Positions 42,456 to 50,992 of a stretch of DNA of 64,000 nucleotides are shown piece after piece (within the stretch, counting starts at the first letter, position 1; each line of letters starts with the position of its first letter). Source of the DNA: a virus; the IMG/VR virus record IMGVR_UViG_3300046821_000134, positions 16,153 to 80,152 of that record; one strand, written 5' to 3'. The position numbers and the translations under genes are program-made. Below the pieces are notes generated by a model that was not told the origin of the DNA, ran no database searches, and saw only the letters and a list, made by a program, of their open reading frames with translations.

Positions 42456-42754
42456 TACGAAATCCTCGCTCTACACGTAAGAGCCCACGATGTGCGGTTG
42501 ATAGGGTTAATCCACATAGAGGCGTCACGCCCTGCAATCTGTCCGATATTACCCACTGTGGTGACTGTTGTTACCGTTGTAACAGATGCCAATGTTGGAA
42601 GGTTTTCGATAGAGGCAGTGACCCGCTGCCGAGCTGATGTTTTATCGTATCCCCTCGGAGACATCAGCAGGGCCACAATTCGCCGCAGAAGGCTCGTCTG
42701 CTCTATGGCAGTGTCTTCTGTCGCTATTTCTTCAAACGCGTTTCTCAGGGTCAT
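42455..42754 (-). CDS. Small virion-associated hypothetical protein
   Basis: A 99-residue protein with an N-terminal helical part and a VTTVTTVTTV strand in the middle. It ends with WALTCRARIS, shared in style with small structural phage proteins. Function unknown. Co-operonic with 42751-42969 (4-nt overlap). Confidence 0.6.
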   Translation of the reverse strand: MTLRNAFEEIATEDTAIEQTSLLRRIVALLMSPRGYDKTSARQRVTASIENLPTLASVTTVTTVTTVGNIGQIAGRDASMWINPINRTSWALTCRARIS

Positions 42755-42969
42755 AGTCCGTCCTCAAACCAAAAGGTGAATCCATCATTGGGAAGTCCTG
42801 TCTGTATCCATATGTAAGGGGCTGCTGCAACAGGGGCACTAGCTTGCACAAACACCTGTTGTGTCCCACCTCCCCCGCCAGCAGGTACCGTAGACGCATC
42901 AAGTGTGTCTCCTGCGGGGATTTCTTGCGTTGTCCCGTTGACAACTACTAACGGCCTACGTGTAGCCAT
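42751..42969 (-). CDS. Small structural protein, Gly-rich linker
   Basis: A 72-residue protein: a beta-rich N-terminus (RPLVVVNGTTQEIPAGDTL), a Gly5 linker and a Trp-containing C-terminal segment. The opening resembles the N-termini of fibre-repeat modules. Coupled to both neighbours. Function unknown. Confidence 0.6.
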   Translation of the reverse strand: MATRRPLVVVNGTTQEIPAGDTLDASTVPAGGGGGTQQVFVQASAPVAAAPYIWIQTGLPNDGFTFWFEDGL

Positions 42970-42972
42970 GTC

Positions 42973-43578
42973 TTAAGCCAGAATAACAGGGGGTTGCGAC
43001 TGGAAGTTCATCGCTGTAGCACTGATGGCAAAGCCTACACGCTGCACTGAATTACCTGTTGAGCTGGGTGCTGTTGACGTGCAACGACCCGCTGTTGCGC
43101 TCAACCACTGAGGGCCGGGAGTGAGGCCAGACAGTTGAGTGTTTGTACCTTCAAAATAAACAGTGCCGGATGCAGCAGAGGCAACACCAGCCAGTACAAA
43201 ACCATGAGCTTCCTTGCCTGCTGTGGTGGCATCTGCCTTACGAATCTTTGCCACACCACCATCATTCCACACATTGACGAAATCCCCGGCAACGAGGTTC
43301 TCCGAGGCTACGATGGATGCTGTATCTGCACCAATACCTACAGGCATGAACGTCACATCCAGCTTACCTGCAGCGTCAAGCATTGCCAACTTGCCTGCAT
43401 CGCCAGCCCCTGCGGAGGTGTTCTTTGCGTTAGTGATAGTTGCATCAAGAACCCCCGATGCGTTCAGGGCAGGAACTTTCTGAGCATCCCCTGCTCCTGC
43501 AGATGTTGTAAGAGCGGCTTCCTCAGTAAGAGTGCCTGCGTTGTTCTTGATAAATTTTGTCGTAGAAGCCGTACCCAT
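42973..43578 (-). CDS. Putative head/tail fibre protein
   Basis: A 201-residue Ala/Gly-rich protein. Two AGAGDA repeats (SAGAGDAQKVPALNA; SAGAGDAGKLAMLDA) near the N-terminus form a short fibre stalk. The C-terminal half (GDFVNVWNDGG...) resembles DUF2190-like capsid-associated domains with a KADATTAGKEAHGFV core. It could decorate the head or tail. Good AAAGGATTATC before the ATG. Confidence 0.68.
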   Translation of the reverse strand: MGTASTTKFIKNNAGTLTEEAALTTSAGAGDAQKVPALNASGVLDATITNAKNTSAGAGDAGKLAMLDAAGKLDVTFMPVGIGADTASIVASENLVAGDFVNVWNDGGVAKIRKADATTAGKEAHGFVLAGVASAASGTVYFEGTNTQLSGLTPGPQWLSATAGRCTSTAPSSTGNSVQRVGFAISATAMNFQSQPPVILA

Positions 43579-43587
43579 GATAATCCT

Positions 43588-44082
43588 TTAACTTAAGATA
43601 AGCGGTGGTTGTATATTCACTCTGATGCTTGTTGCCGTAAGGGCACAGCCAATGACAACGAGAAATGCTGGTGCTGCTGGAGGAACTTGCGTCAGAAGCC
43701 CGTTTGCCCCTAAGAATACAAGCCCGTCTGGTGTAAAGCTCCAAGAGGGCTCTGTGATGGTGCCTTGGCGAACAAACTGGATGTTAGCTCCGTTAATGGC
43801 TGCGCCTGTTGTCACACCAAGAACTGAATTGGCTTTAGAAAGCGCTGTATTATCTGCATAGATTGCACCAGACAACCCTTGTTGGCAAACCACCCTATGT
43901 CCACCAATATCTTCAAGGGCTGTTGCGTTTCCTGTGGCCCCTGCTCCGGGTGGCCCCTGCATAGCTGGCACGCTGAGGATAAGAGGAGCTTGGGTTGATG
44001 TGTTTATTGTGATGTTTGGTGCTGCAGGAATCGTTACTTGATATACCCCTGCATCCACTGGTGTGACGATGTAATCCGCCAT
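43588..44082 (-). CDS. Small fibre/structural protein
   Basis: A 164-residue beta-rich protein with a collagen-like GPPGAGATG piece at about 57. The C-terminal part repeats hydrophobic strands. In the fibre operon; function inferred from position only. Confidence 0.62.
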   Translation of the reverse strand: MADYIVTPVDAGVYQVTIPAAPNITINTSTQAPLILSVPAMQGPPGAGATGNATALEDIGGHRVVCQQGLSGAIYADNTALSKANSVLGVTTGAAINGANIQFVRQGTITEPSWSFTPDGLVFLGANGLLTQVPPAAPAFLVVIGCALTATSIRVNIQPPLILS

Positions 44083-44083
44083 G

Positions 44084-44449
44084 TTAAGCCCCGAACGAAA
44101 CTGTTACAGCCCCGTTAAATACCCGCCATGTGTCCCCATTAGCCCACGTCACCTTGATTGTGTAGAATCCTGTCTTCCAAACGATAGGGGAGGTGTTCTC
44201 GTCTGTGATTTTCACTTCCACCCACCCATCTGCAAGCAACGTAGCTGTTGCTGTAGGAGAAGCACCCTTAGTAGTGATTAGCACGCTTGCAGTGGGAGAC
44301 TGTTTATCTGTGATAGAGAATTCAGCGCTACAGCCAGTGAAGTCAACAGGTGTTCCGGGAGCTGTGCCTGTAAGCATTTGAAACTTGAACGTCCAGCTTT
44401 GTCCAGTGTAAATCACCACGTTCTGTGTTGCGGGGGATGGTTCATTCAT
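44084..44449 (-). CDS. Small structural protein, BppU-like N-terminal domain
   Basis: A 121-residue beta-sandwich-like protein. The pattern (GQSWTFKFQ, GCSAEFSITDK, WKTGFYTIKVTW) resembles N-terminal anchor domains of baseplate upper proteins that bind the virion. It overlaps the holin candidate by 8 nt. Confidence 0.62.
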   Translation of the reverse strand: MNEPSPATQNVVIYTGQSWTFKFQMLTGTAPGTPVDFTGCSAEFSITDKQSPTASVLITTKGASPTATATLLADGWVEVKITDENTSPIVWKTGFYTIKVTWANGDTWRVFNGAVTVSFGA

Positions 44450-44714
44450 CTGATAATCCTCTAATCCGTGCTTCAGCTTCCATCAGGGCAATACGCTCAA
44501 CTTCCTGATTGTGACGTTTTAGCTCTCGCAGGGAAGCTGCGTCTTGTTTTCGTCTATCTGCTTGCGATTGCTTATCTCGCCAGACGCTCCATACAAAGCC
44601 GCCTATCGTAATCAATAAGCCAACAATTGCAACCATCATCTCGGGGGAGACAAGGGCTATGCCTGCTCCTGTGATGGTTACGCTATTCTCCGCTAATCTT
44701 TCTCTGACGTTCAT
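44442..44714 (-). CDS. Holin-like membrane protein
   Basis: A 90-residue protein. I chose the ATG at 44714 with TTGAGGAAAGCC upstream, over a TTG at 44777 without a ribosome binding site. A hydrophobic region (about 13-46) is split by a Ser-Pro turn and could be one or two helices. A highly charged C-terminal helix follows (DKQSQADRRKQD). Topology fits a small holin or pinholin, needed by the SAR endolysin encoded 4.4 kb away. It is first in its operon. Confidence 0.6.
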   Translation of the reverse strand: MNVRERLAENSVTITGAGIALVSPEMMVAIVGLLITIGGFVWSVWRDKQSQADRRKQDAASLRELKRHNQEVERIALMEAEARIRGLSDE

Positions 44715-44840
44715 GGCTTTCCTCAAGACATTAAATGGGTTGTGTAAAAATTGTTCAAGGGCGTTCTTCCCATTCAAGTCGGAAGATTCCAGTGGCAGTG
44801 CAGTTTCATAGCACTTCCTTAGTATTTGTCTATATGTACT

Positions 44841-44869
44841 ATTATACCATGAGAATTGTTGAAAGTCAA
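44841..44869 (-). promoter_or_regulatory. Leftward promoter of the fibre/holin operon
   Basis: Reading leftward: TTGACT (44869-44864), 17-bp spacer, TATAAT (44846-44841). It lies 12 bp from the rightward promoter at 44882, making a divergent pair. Confidence 0.78.
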
Positions 44870-44881
44870 TAGTGTTTGTTG

Positions 44882-44910
44882 TTGATTTTTGTATGGGTGG
44901 ATGTTATACT
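44882..44910 (+). promoter_or_regulatory. Rightward promoter of the first palm-like gene
   Basis: TTGATT (44882-44887), 17-bp spacer, TATACT (44905-44910). About 220 nt of leader follow before the TTG start at 45137. This leader holds a perfect hairpin AGATTC-CGA-GAATCT (44929-44943), a GAGG/CCTC stem and a run of TATA-like repeats, and no convincing gene. Confidence 0.55.
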
Positions 44911-45136
44911 ATAAAAGTAGATACCAAGATTCCGAGAATCTATGCCAGATTGTTAGCATGTCTTAAGCATAAAAAAGAGGAGAATATCTCGTCTAAATTC
45001 CTCTGTAAGCCTTGGTGGGCAAGGGAAGTGTTCCTTTTCACGGTTCACTATCCTTGTATAGGGTATAGTAGTGTAGTCTATAAGGTATGGTAGTATCTAT
45101 AAGTATCTCTATAATAATTAAGAGAAGGAGAGGGAA

Positions 45137-46438
45137 TTGATTAAAGATTTGTTGGCTATGGAGGAGGGTGAAAGACAAGATGTGTCTATGTCTACAACCC
45201 ACTTCAATCTGCACTACCACAAAGCAAGAGCGTATACGCACATACACAGCACTCTCTCTTCTTTGTCTGCAGGATGTAATGAATTATGGTGTTTGATAAC
45301 TAACACAGCCCGAGCGTTGAAGTACGGAGCTAAGGGTATGAAGATACCAAGACACTTCAGCCCATACAAAGGCAATCCTCGCCAGCTTAGTCATAAAAGA
45401 ATGGTGTTGCTTTTAGATAAGATGGTGGAGAATGGATACCTTGTCTTCTATCGTGGTGGGCTGTTGAAGATGAGTGAAGAACAAAGGCTTCTCTCTATCT
45501 ACATGTTCACGGATAAATACCTATCGCTCTGGCAAGACGTGGACGTAAGCAAAGAAAAGAATGAATATAACTTCATTCAGGTGAGGGATAGACTTACACA
45601 GGAGCACAAGACCACAAAAGGTATTAAAGGTGCAGAGCAGATGCGTATGTTTATGGAGCAGTACAACACGCTGCTTGAGAACACCAGTCTAGCTGTGGAT
45701 GGTAAAGCACTCCCTATTCAACAATACGCAAGAATCTTCACGGACAGTGTTGACAAAGGGGGTCGCTACTACAACACAACAGGCGGGATTCAAGTTGTGC
45801 CAAGCCGATTACGGAGCTACGTGGAGATCAACAAGGAGAGAGTGGTTGAGCTTGACTTCTGCGCGCTTCATCCTAACATTTTGTATGAACGTGTTGAAAG
45901 AGAAACAGGGATTGTGGTTGATATTGATGACCCTTACAGTGTTGACATCTCGTCGCTGTTCGCTGAAGACAGTACCATCTGTACAGGAAAACATAACCCG
46001 GCCAGAGTGCTCGTCAAACAAGTGTTCCTAAAAGGGCTTAACGCCAAGGATATACGCAGCGCAGCAGGCTCTGTTACAGAGAGTTGGTACGAGGAGTACA
46101 AGAAAGGAAAAGACGGAGCATTCTATGGCCTGTCTCCGCAGGGGACATCAGGCACGTTTCCTGCTAAAGCATTGTGCGAACTTGTTGCTAATGCACACCC
46201 ATTAATCAAAGATGCTTTCTTTTCTGACTGTGGGCTATTGCTTCAAAGGATAGATAGTGATATAATAACACTTGTGTTGAAAAACTTTATGGACATCGGT
46301 GTGTGTGCATTAAGCTGGCACGACAGCGTAGTTGTTCCAGCGAAGTATAAAGAAATGTTACACGCACAGATGGTGTTGGCCTACACAACCGTTATTGGAA
46401 GTGGTGGTAGGTGCAAGATTGATACGAAGGAGAGCTAA
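45137..46438 (+). CDS. Putative replication protein with winged helix and polymerase-palm-like motifs
   Basis: A 433-residue protein, TTG start with AAGGAGAGGGAA upstream. The N-terminal half has a winged-helix-like unit (about 84-108, LSHKRMVLLLDKMVENG). The C-terminal half has KGGRYY near 208, VELDFCALHPNILY (Asp240), a helix R290-x3-K294 ending LNA, and LSWHDS (Asp396). This order matches motifs A, B and C of family A / T7 RNA polymerase-type palms, but fingers and length are reduced. It is paralogous to 53445-54671. A replication initiator, primer synthase or small polymerase is inferred, not shown. Confidence 0.7.
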   Translation: MIKDLLAMEEGERQDVSMSTTHFNLHYHKARAYTHIHSTLSSLSAGCNELWCLITNTARALKYGAKGMKIPRHFSPYKGNPRQLSHKRMVLLLDKMVENGYLVFYRGGLLKMSEEQRLLSIYMFTDKYLSLWQDVDVSKEKNEYNFIQVRDRLTQEHKTTKGIKGAEQMRMFMEQYNTLLENTSLAVDGKALPIQQYARIFTDSVDKGGRYYNTTGGIQVVPSRLRSYVEINKERVVELDFCALHPNILYERVERETGIVVDIDDPYSVDISSLFAEDSTICTGKHNPARVLVKQVFLKGLNAKDIRSAAGSVTESWYEEYKKGKDGAFYGLSPQGTSGTFPAKALCELVANAHPLIKDAFFSDCGLLLQRIDSDIITLVLKNFMDIGVCALSWHDSVVVPAKYKEMLHAQMVLAYTTVIGSGGRCKIDTKES

Positions 46439-46439
46439 G

Positions 46440-46664
46440 ATGGTGTATGCCAGAGAAGACGGGTGGACGCTCGTTGCACAATCCCACACTTGGGACGATG
46501 GCTTCCGTGAAATTGAGATGAAAGGAAAGGAGCTTCGCATAACAAAGATACAAAGTATTGAGGAAGGGGAAATGGAGTTGGATTACCAAGGAAACATTCT
46601 CCACATCCCCGTTGAAAAACTAATGTTCGACAACAGGGATTTAGTCAGCTCAAGTAAATATTAA
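46440..46664 (+). CDS. Small hypothetical protein
   Basis: A 74-residue protein. The ATG at 46440, with AAGGAGAGCTAAG upstream, overlaps the end of the preceding gene closely; a longer in-frame start at 46332 would lie inside it. Beta-rich. Bases 46665-46804 hold no gene; an inverted repeat CGATTTAA/TTAAATCG lies there. Confidence 0.6.
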   Translation: MVYAREDGWTLVAQSHTWDDGFREIEMKGKELRITKIQSIEEGEMELDYQGNILHIPVEKLMFDNRDLVSSSKY

Positions 46665-46804
46665 ACAAACAGCTTTATCCCCGTCTACAATCGATTTAAA
46701 TCATTTCAAGGTAGGGGTATAGCCACACCTCTAATTAAATCGCTAATTGCCAATGATTACATGGCTTCTTGCCCTATCCACACACATGAAAGGAACCCTC
46801 CTAA

Positions 46805-47122
46805 ATGAAACTTCTGCTTTCTGCTCTAATTTCTCTCTTTTCCCTCTCTGCCAATGCCCTCACATTCCAAGATGTTGAGATTGGTGATGTGAAGCTGGTG
46901 GCCTTCCTTGGTGACACATCTCTGTTCATTTCCAATGAAGAATGTTCCCTTGCTGATAAGGTTGTTAGTGATGCTTCCCTGTACATCTTCCACAAAGAGC
47001 AGCACAAGAAGGGTTGTGTAGTGCTGAAAGAAGATGTCCCCTACGCCGTGTTCTATGAACAAGAGCAATACTCTGTGTTCAAGATTAACATGGAGATTTT
47101 CACACGCTTTGTAGAGCTTTAG
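46805..47122 (+). CDS. Secreted/periplasmic hypothetical protein
   Basis: A 105-residue protein with a Sec signal peptide: Lys2, a hydrophobic core (LLLSALISLFSLS) and an ANA cleavage site at about residue 18. The mature part is a small alpha/beta protein with two Cys (EEC, KGC) that could form a disulfide. Export to the periplasm is therefore likely. Superinfection exclusion or host-envelope action is a guess. Confidence 0.68.
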   Translation: MKLLLSALISLFSLSANALTFQDVEIGDVKLVAFLGDTSLFISNEECSLADKVVSDASLYIFHKEQHKKGCVVLKEDVPYAVFYEQEQYSVFKINMEIFTRFVEL

Positions 47123-47124
47123 GA

Positions 47125-47153
47125 TTGACTTATCAAGCGTTCTGATGTATAAT
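47125..47153 (+). promoter_or_regulatory. Sigma70-type promoter
   Basis: TTGACT (47125-47130), 17-bp spacer, TATAAT (47148-47153), directly after the secreted protein gene. It drives the PhoH/ClpP operon. Confidence 0.8.
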
Positions 47154-47176
47154 GTTGTTATGGAAGTGAGGAAACT

Positions 47177-47359
47177 ATGAACTATGTAATTAACGCTGTA
47201 GAAGGGTTTTTCCTGTTTGTGCTAGTGCTGCTCTCAGGGATTGTGTTTGCTGTACAGGCAGCGATTGCCATTGTGTTCTACGCCATCTCTGTTGGAATTG
47301 CCTATCTGGCGTTTGGTGTAGCGTTTGGTTGTCACAAGCTGAAGAGTTTGTTTAGCTAA
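47177..47359 (+). CDS. Small membrane protein
   Basis: A 60-residue, almost entirely hydrophobic protein with two membrane segments (about 8-28 and 31-52). GGAAGTGAGG precedes the ATG. First gene of its operon. Function unknown. Confidence 0.65.
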   Translation: MNYVINAVEGFFLFVLVLLSGIVFAVQAAIAIVFYAISVGIAYLAFGVAFGCHKLKSLFS

Positions 47360-47368
47360 GGAGAATGT

Positions 47369-47956
47369 ATGGAAGACATTTCTAAAGAAATGCCAACAGA
47401 AGAGCAGCGTAATGAAGCTGTAGAAGAATTCATCTCTGAGGATGAGCTTCTAAAGACAGAGAACAAGGAACCCACAATTACAGAGCGTAAGCGTTGGGCT
47501 GACATCCAAGAAAAGAAGGAGATGATGAAAGGGGTGAGGGGGCCTCTTGGATTCTCTGAGATTCAATTCAAGGAACAGAAGGATATGCTCATCCCTTGGC
47601 TTGGGCGGGATATCCGTGCAAAGCTGTGTGATAGTGTAGAAGCCAAGAATGTGTTACGTGAGTGGTGGGTGAAAGATTGCATCCTTATTGCAGAGCCTGA
47701 CATCGTGCGTTTCACACATGCCTTGATGCACAGCTTCGCCCGTGGCTACTACTACTGTGGAAACTGGCGCAATGAATTGCCGTTCATGCACGGCCCATTG
47801 ATGTGCTGCACGTTGTTCTCATTCGAGCGTCGTCCTCCTAAGCTCTCCGAGGAAGATCAAGCGTTGCTGGAGAAGACAGGCTCTACGGAAGGATCAGCAC
47901 GAGAAGGTCTTGAGGCTCCCCCTGCAAAGAAGCGCGGGCCTAAGCCTAAGACGTAA
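47369..47956 (+). CDS. Hypothetical protein with basic tail
   Basis: A 195-residue protein: an acidic, disordered N-terminus (Glu-rich, 1-45), a helical core with aromatic residues (WLGRDIRAKLC, SFARGYYYCGNW) and a Pro/Lys/Arg-rich C-terminal tail (PPAKKRGPKPKT) with an AT-hook flavour. It directly precedes phoH. A DNA-binding or partner role is possible. Confidence 0.65.
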   Translation: MEDISKEMPTEEQRNEAVEEFISEDELLKTENKEPTITERKRWADIQEKKEMMKGVRGPLGFSEIQFKEQKDMLIPWLGRDIRAKLCDSVEAKNVLREWWVKDCILIAEPDIVRFTHALMHSFARGYYYCGNWRNELPFMHGPLMCCTLFSFERRPPKLSEEDQALLEKTGSTEGSAREGLEAPPAKKRGPKPKT

Positions 47957-47986
47957 TAAGATTTTGTAACAACAAAAAGGAGAGAT

Positions 47987-48736
47987 ATGTCACGACATCC
48001 TGAAGACGAAGATATTGTTAAGCCTGTTCGTCGTAAGACTAGGGCTGTGAAGGAGGCTGTAACACAACAGCGAGGAAAGGGGCTGAACGAGTTTGTACTT
48101 ACAGGCTCTCAAAAGGAGCTTGTCAATAAGATCAATGGAAATGTTATCACATTCGTAGACTCCGAAGCAGGGACGGGGAAGAGTTCAGCAGTGCTGTACA
48201 GTTTCTGTAAGGAGTATTTGCTCGATAAACAAAAACAGATTGTTGTGATACGCACTCCAGTTGAAGCCGGCCCTGATAAAATAGGATTTCTTCCGAGCGA
48301 TCTTGCGTCAAAATGTGCACCACACTTCTCCAGCAGTAAGGCATTGCTTGAGCAATTCCTTGGTAAAGGGGTAGTAGAGACAGATATGGATCATCGCATA
48401 TTCTTCCGCGTTCCTAATTTCTGTCTTGGTGCAACGTATGATAATTCACTGATCCTAATTGATGAGGCACAACAGCTACAGCCAATCATCCTGAAACTGC
48501 TACTTGAACGCATTGGTTTGAATACAAAAGTGGTTGTTGCAGGCTGCTCGTCACAGTTATATATCAAGGATAAAGATCGTAACGCACTGGCGGACGCAAT
48601 CAAGCGATTCTTTGTAGAGGAAGACGGTGAAAAAATTCCTAAGTATAAAGATATGTCATTCCATGAGTTTGATCTTGAAGAATGTCACCGTGCAGACGTT
48701 GTAAAAGATGTCATCCGTGGATACAGGGGGGCTTGA
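47987..48736 (+). CDS. PhoH-like ATPase
   Basis: A 249-residue P-loop protein: Walker A AGTGKS at 61-66, Walker B ILIDEAQQL near 160 and the sensor GCSSQL, as in PhoH/SF1-like nucleases of phages. PhoH proteins are RNA-linked ATPases with poorly known roles, common in marine and other lytic phages. Basic N-terminal extension (1-40). Confidence 0.9.
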   Translation: MSRHPEDEDIVKPVRRKTRAVKEAVTQQRGKGLNEFVLTGSQKELVNKINGNVITFVDSEAGTGKSSAVLYSFCKEYLLDKQKQIVVIRTPVEAGPDKIGFLPSDLASKCAPHFSSSKALLEQFLGKGVVETDMDHRIFFRVPNFCLGATYDNSLILIDEAQQLQPIILKLLLERIGLNTKVVVAGCSSQLYIKDKDRNALADAIKRFFVEEDGEKIPKYKDMSFHEFDLEECHRADVVKDVIRGYRGA

Positions 48737-48852
48737 TGGCTAGACAAACAAAAGAGATTTTCACTCTTGACGGAATAGAAGCTAGAGACCAAGCAATCCG
48801 TTTGCTAAATCAGCAAGGTGCTGGATATTCCGCTAACCACGGAAAAGATTAA
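48736..48852 (+). CDS. Very small hypothetical protein
   Basis: A 38-residue ORF with an ATGA overlap on the PhoH gene, GGGGGG ahead, and typical codon use. The helical product (MARQTKEIFTLDG...) has no motif. Could be a coupled small partner of PhoH. Confidence 0.45.
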   Translation: MARQTKEIFTLDGIEARDQAIRLLNQQGAGYSANHGKD

Positions 48853-48871
48853 CAACAAGGAAAGGAAAAAC

Positions 48872-49636
48872 ATGCAACGTAAAAATAAAACAGTTATGTC
48901 AGACACAATGGGGTTTGTAGATTCAGAATTTCCTGTCGTGTGCACTTCAGTCCACTATAAGACCTACCGCCTGTTCCTTGACAATGCTATCGAGAGCCCT
49001 CAAGATTTTCGCTTCCATTTGCAAGCTCTCTACGAAGCAAGTGAAGATGATGAAGTGGTGATGCACTTAAGCTCCCCCGGAGGTTGTATTGATGGGATGC
49101 TTGCCCTCATCCACGCAATGCGCCAATGCCAAGCCCCTGTAGACATCATTGCAACAGGGACGATTGCCAGTGCAGCAGCGCTGATCCTGTGCAATGCCAA
49201 CTCCATGCCAAGCATCTCCCCGGGCAGCATGATATTGTTCCATACGGCCTCTGGAGGAAGCTACGGCCCGATGCAAGATATGCAGGAATACTTTGAGTTT
49301 GCTAATAAGCGTATGCGTGAAGTGCTTGAGTTGAATGCGATTGGTGTGCTATCCCCTGCAGAGATTGATGACATCATTCTCAACAAGAAGGAGTTGTTGC
49401 TGACAGCAGAGGAATTCGTAGAACGCTTTAATCGCAAAATGGAATACGCCAACCACACAGTGGAGCTGCTAGACTCCCTTGGTGTAGAATATGAAGCACG
49501 AACGCCTAAAGTGTATGTGGAAATGATGAAGCGTATGTTTGAGACGGAAGCCAAGAAAGACGAGGCTTCGCCTCCGGCAAAGAAACCGGCAAAGCGTGTA
49601 AGTAAGCCGCGTGTGAAGAAAGAAACTGAAGCATAA
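48872..49636 (+). CDS. ClpP-like serine protease
   Basis: A 254-residue protein. I chose the ATG at 48872 (AAGGAAAGGAAAA upstream) over an in-frame start at 48818. ClpP fold: the strand HLSSPGG (65-71), nucleophile Ser100 in TIASAAAL, His124 in ILFHTA. The third acid is not evident. A basic tail (KKPAKRVSKPRVKK) is unlike cellular ClpP. It is separate from the head operon, which already has an S49 protease, so its target may be other than the prohead. Followed by a strong terminator. Confidence 0.88.
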   Translation: MQRKNKTVMSDTMGFVDSEFPVVCTSVHYKTYRLFLDNAIESPQDFRFHLQALYEASEDDEVVMHLSSPGGCIDGMLALIHAMRQCQAPVDIIATGTIASAAALILCNANSMPSISPGSMILFHTASGGSYGPMQDMQEYFEFANKRMREVLELNAIGVLSPAEIDDIILNKKELLLTAEEFVERFNRKMEYANHTVELLDSLGVEYEARTPKVYVEMMKRMFETEAKKDEASPPAKKPAKRVSKPRVKKETEA

Positions 49637-49640
49637 AGAA

Positions 49641-49669
49641 AAGCCCCTCCGTTAAGGAGGGGCTTTTTG
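49641..49669. terminator. Bidirectional intrinsic terminator
   Basis: AAGCCCCTCC (49641-49650), loop GTTAA, GGAGGGGCTT (49656-49665), TTTTG on the right and AAAGAAAA on the left. It serves the rightward ClpP operon and the leftward fibre gene that ends at 49693. The core is the reverse complement of the terminator at 10718. Confidence 0.82.
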
Positions 49670-49692
49670 TTTGGCCGTAATAGGGCGGAGTG

Positions 49693-50976
49693 TTACGTCA
49701 CTTTAATCATGTAATATGGCCGTCCAGCTTCAGAGATGTTTCTAACCGCGAAAGTATCAGGGGCGCTTGTGTTTCCTGTGAAGGTGTATACAGTTGTAGA
49801 GGTTGATCCGTTGTAGTAATATGCCAGCACCCTCACGTTTCCAGATTGATCTATGCCGATGTTGTAAGCTGTTGTTGCTGCTGTCGCAAGCAGCGGGGAG
49901 AAATTATATTCAATTATGAACGTATCAGCATCTGTGGATGTGATTAGAATGTTCTGGAATGTGAGATAGAATTTCCCACCAACTGTTGTACTGGAGGAAT
50001 AACTCAGGACACCTGCTAGCCCATACGCTATAGTTGTCCCTTGAGCTGGGAGCAACGTCTTTGCACAAGCAGGAACCACAATTTCTCTATAAGTGAAAGA
50101 GGAGCCATCTGTAGTTATTGCAAACTGGATGACTCCACCTCCAACAGTGGTATCAGCAGAGAGCACTTTACCAAATATGTATTTTCCTGCTACACAATCC
50201 AAGAATGAGTATCCCAGCAAGGCGGGATCAGTGTTTCCGAGAGCAGTCCAAACTCCGCCGACAGCCCCTCCAACTAAGGAGCTTTGCCCAAGGCGATACA
50301 TGCGGGTTCCATTGCCAAGTAACCAATTACTTCCGCTTCCTGCAAACCACGTAGGGCCATCTCCGGGACCGTTTGTACAGCCTGTAACATCGGCAGCTAC
50401 TGTACCATCGTATGTAGCAATTCTCCAAGTGGTGGAGGTTGCTGTGCTATAACCTATCTGATACCATTCAGAGGGGCTATACCCAGATGAATTGATGGAG
50501 GTGCTTCCGGGAACAGTGGGAGCGCTCCATGTAATTCCATTAGTAGTGTAACGAAGCAGGCTGCCGTTCGGAGCAGAGCTGTAAAGGCGTGTATTTCGCA
50601 GGACATGCTTACATGCACTCATTTGAGGGGTTGTACATAATTGCCAAGTAGTGCCGTTGGTTGAATATACAAATCCATCTGTCCAATTACTACCTATCTT
50701 TGTAAATAGTTTTGAGGCGGCTGCTTGCACATTTCCTGTTACGAAGTTGCCGTTTGGTGTGTTGGTAAACGCATCCTTGAATGGAACCAAGTCTGCGTTG
50801 GTGAATCCCGCAGCGGCTACATATTCAGGATAATCCGCAGTGGCATACGTACGCCCTGTGCATGGGAGGTAGGTGGCCCCATCTATTACTGTTGGACCAG
50901 TTATGTTGGTGGCTCTTGTTAGAAGAGTGCCAATGGGGTTTGGAGAAGCGCTAAGAAAAGTTGATGCATTACTCAT
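49693..50976 (-). CDS. Tail fibre tip with sialidase-like propeller repeats
   Basis: A 427-residue protein. The N-terminal part (TATYLPCTG, YPEYVAAAG) resembles phage collar/fibre adaptor domains. The bulk contains several FVYSTNGTTWQL / LLRYTTNGITW-type repeats, the Asp/Asn-box-like pattern of a beta-propeller. It ends GRPYYMIKVT, a common fibre end. Probably receptor-binding; hydrolase activity cannot be judged. Confidence 0.75.
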   Translation of the reverse strand: MSNASTFLSASPNPIGTLLTRATNITGPTVIDGATYLPCTGRTYATADYPEYVAAAGFTNADLVPFKDAFTNTPNGNFVTGNVQAAASKLFTKIGSNWTDGFVYSTNGTTWQLCTTPQMSACKHVLRNTRLYSSAPNGSLLRYTTNGITWSAPTVPGSTSINSSGYSPSEWYQIGYSTATSTTWRIATYDGTVAADVTGCTNGPGDGPTWFAGSGSNWLLGNGTRMYRLGQSSLVGGAVGGVWTALGNTDPALLGYSFLDCVAGKYIFGKVLSADTTVGGGVIQFAITTDGSSFTYREIVVPACAKTLLPAQGTTIAYGLAGVLSYSSSTTVGGKFYLTFQNILITSTDADTFIIEYNFSPLLATAATTAYNIGIDQSGNVRVLAYYYNGSTSTTVYTFTGNTSAPDTFAVRNISEAGRPYYMIKVT

Positions 50977-50992
50977 GTTGTTTCCTTATATG

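Noticed and set aside
44872-45093. 73-codon + strand ORF in the leader of the first palm-like gene
   Set aside because: Starts upstream of the promoter -10, has no ribosome binding site, and overlaps hairpins of the leader.
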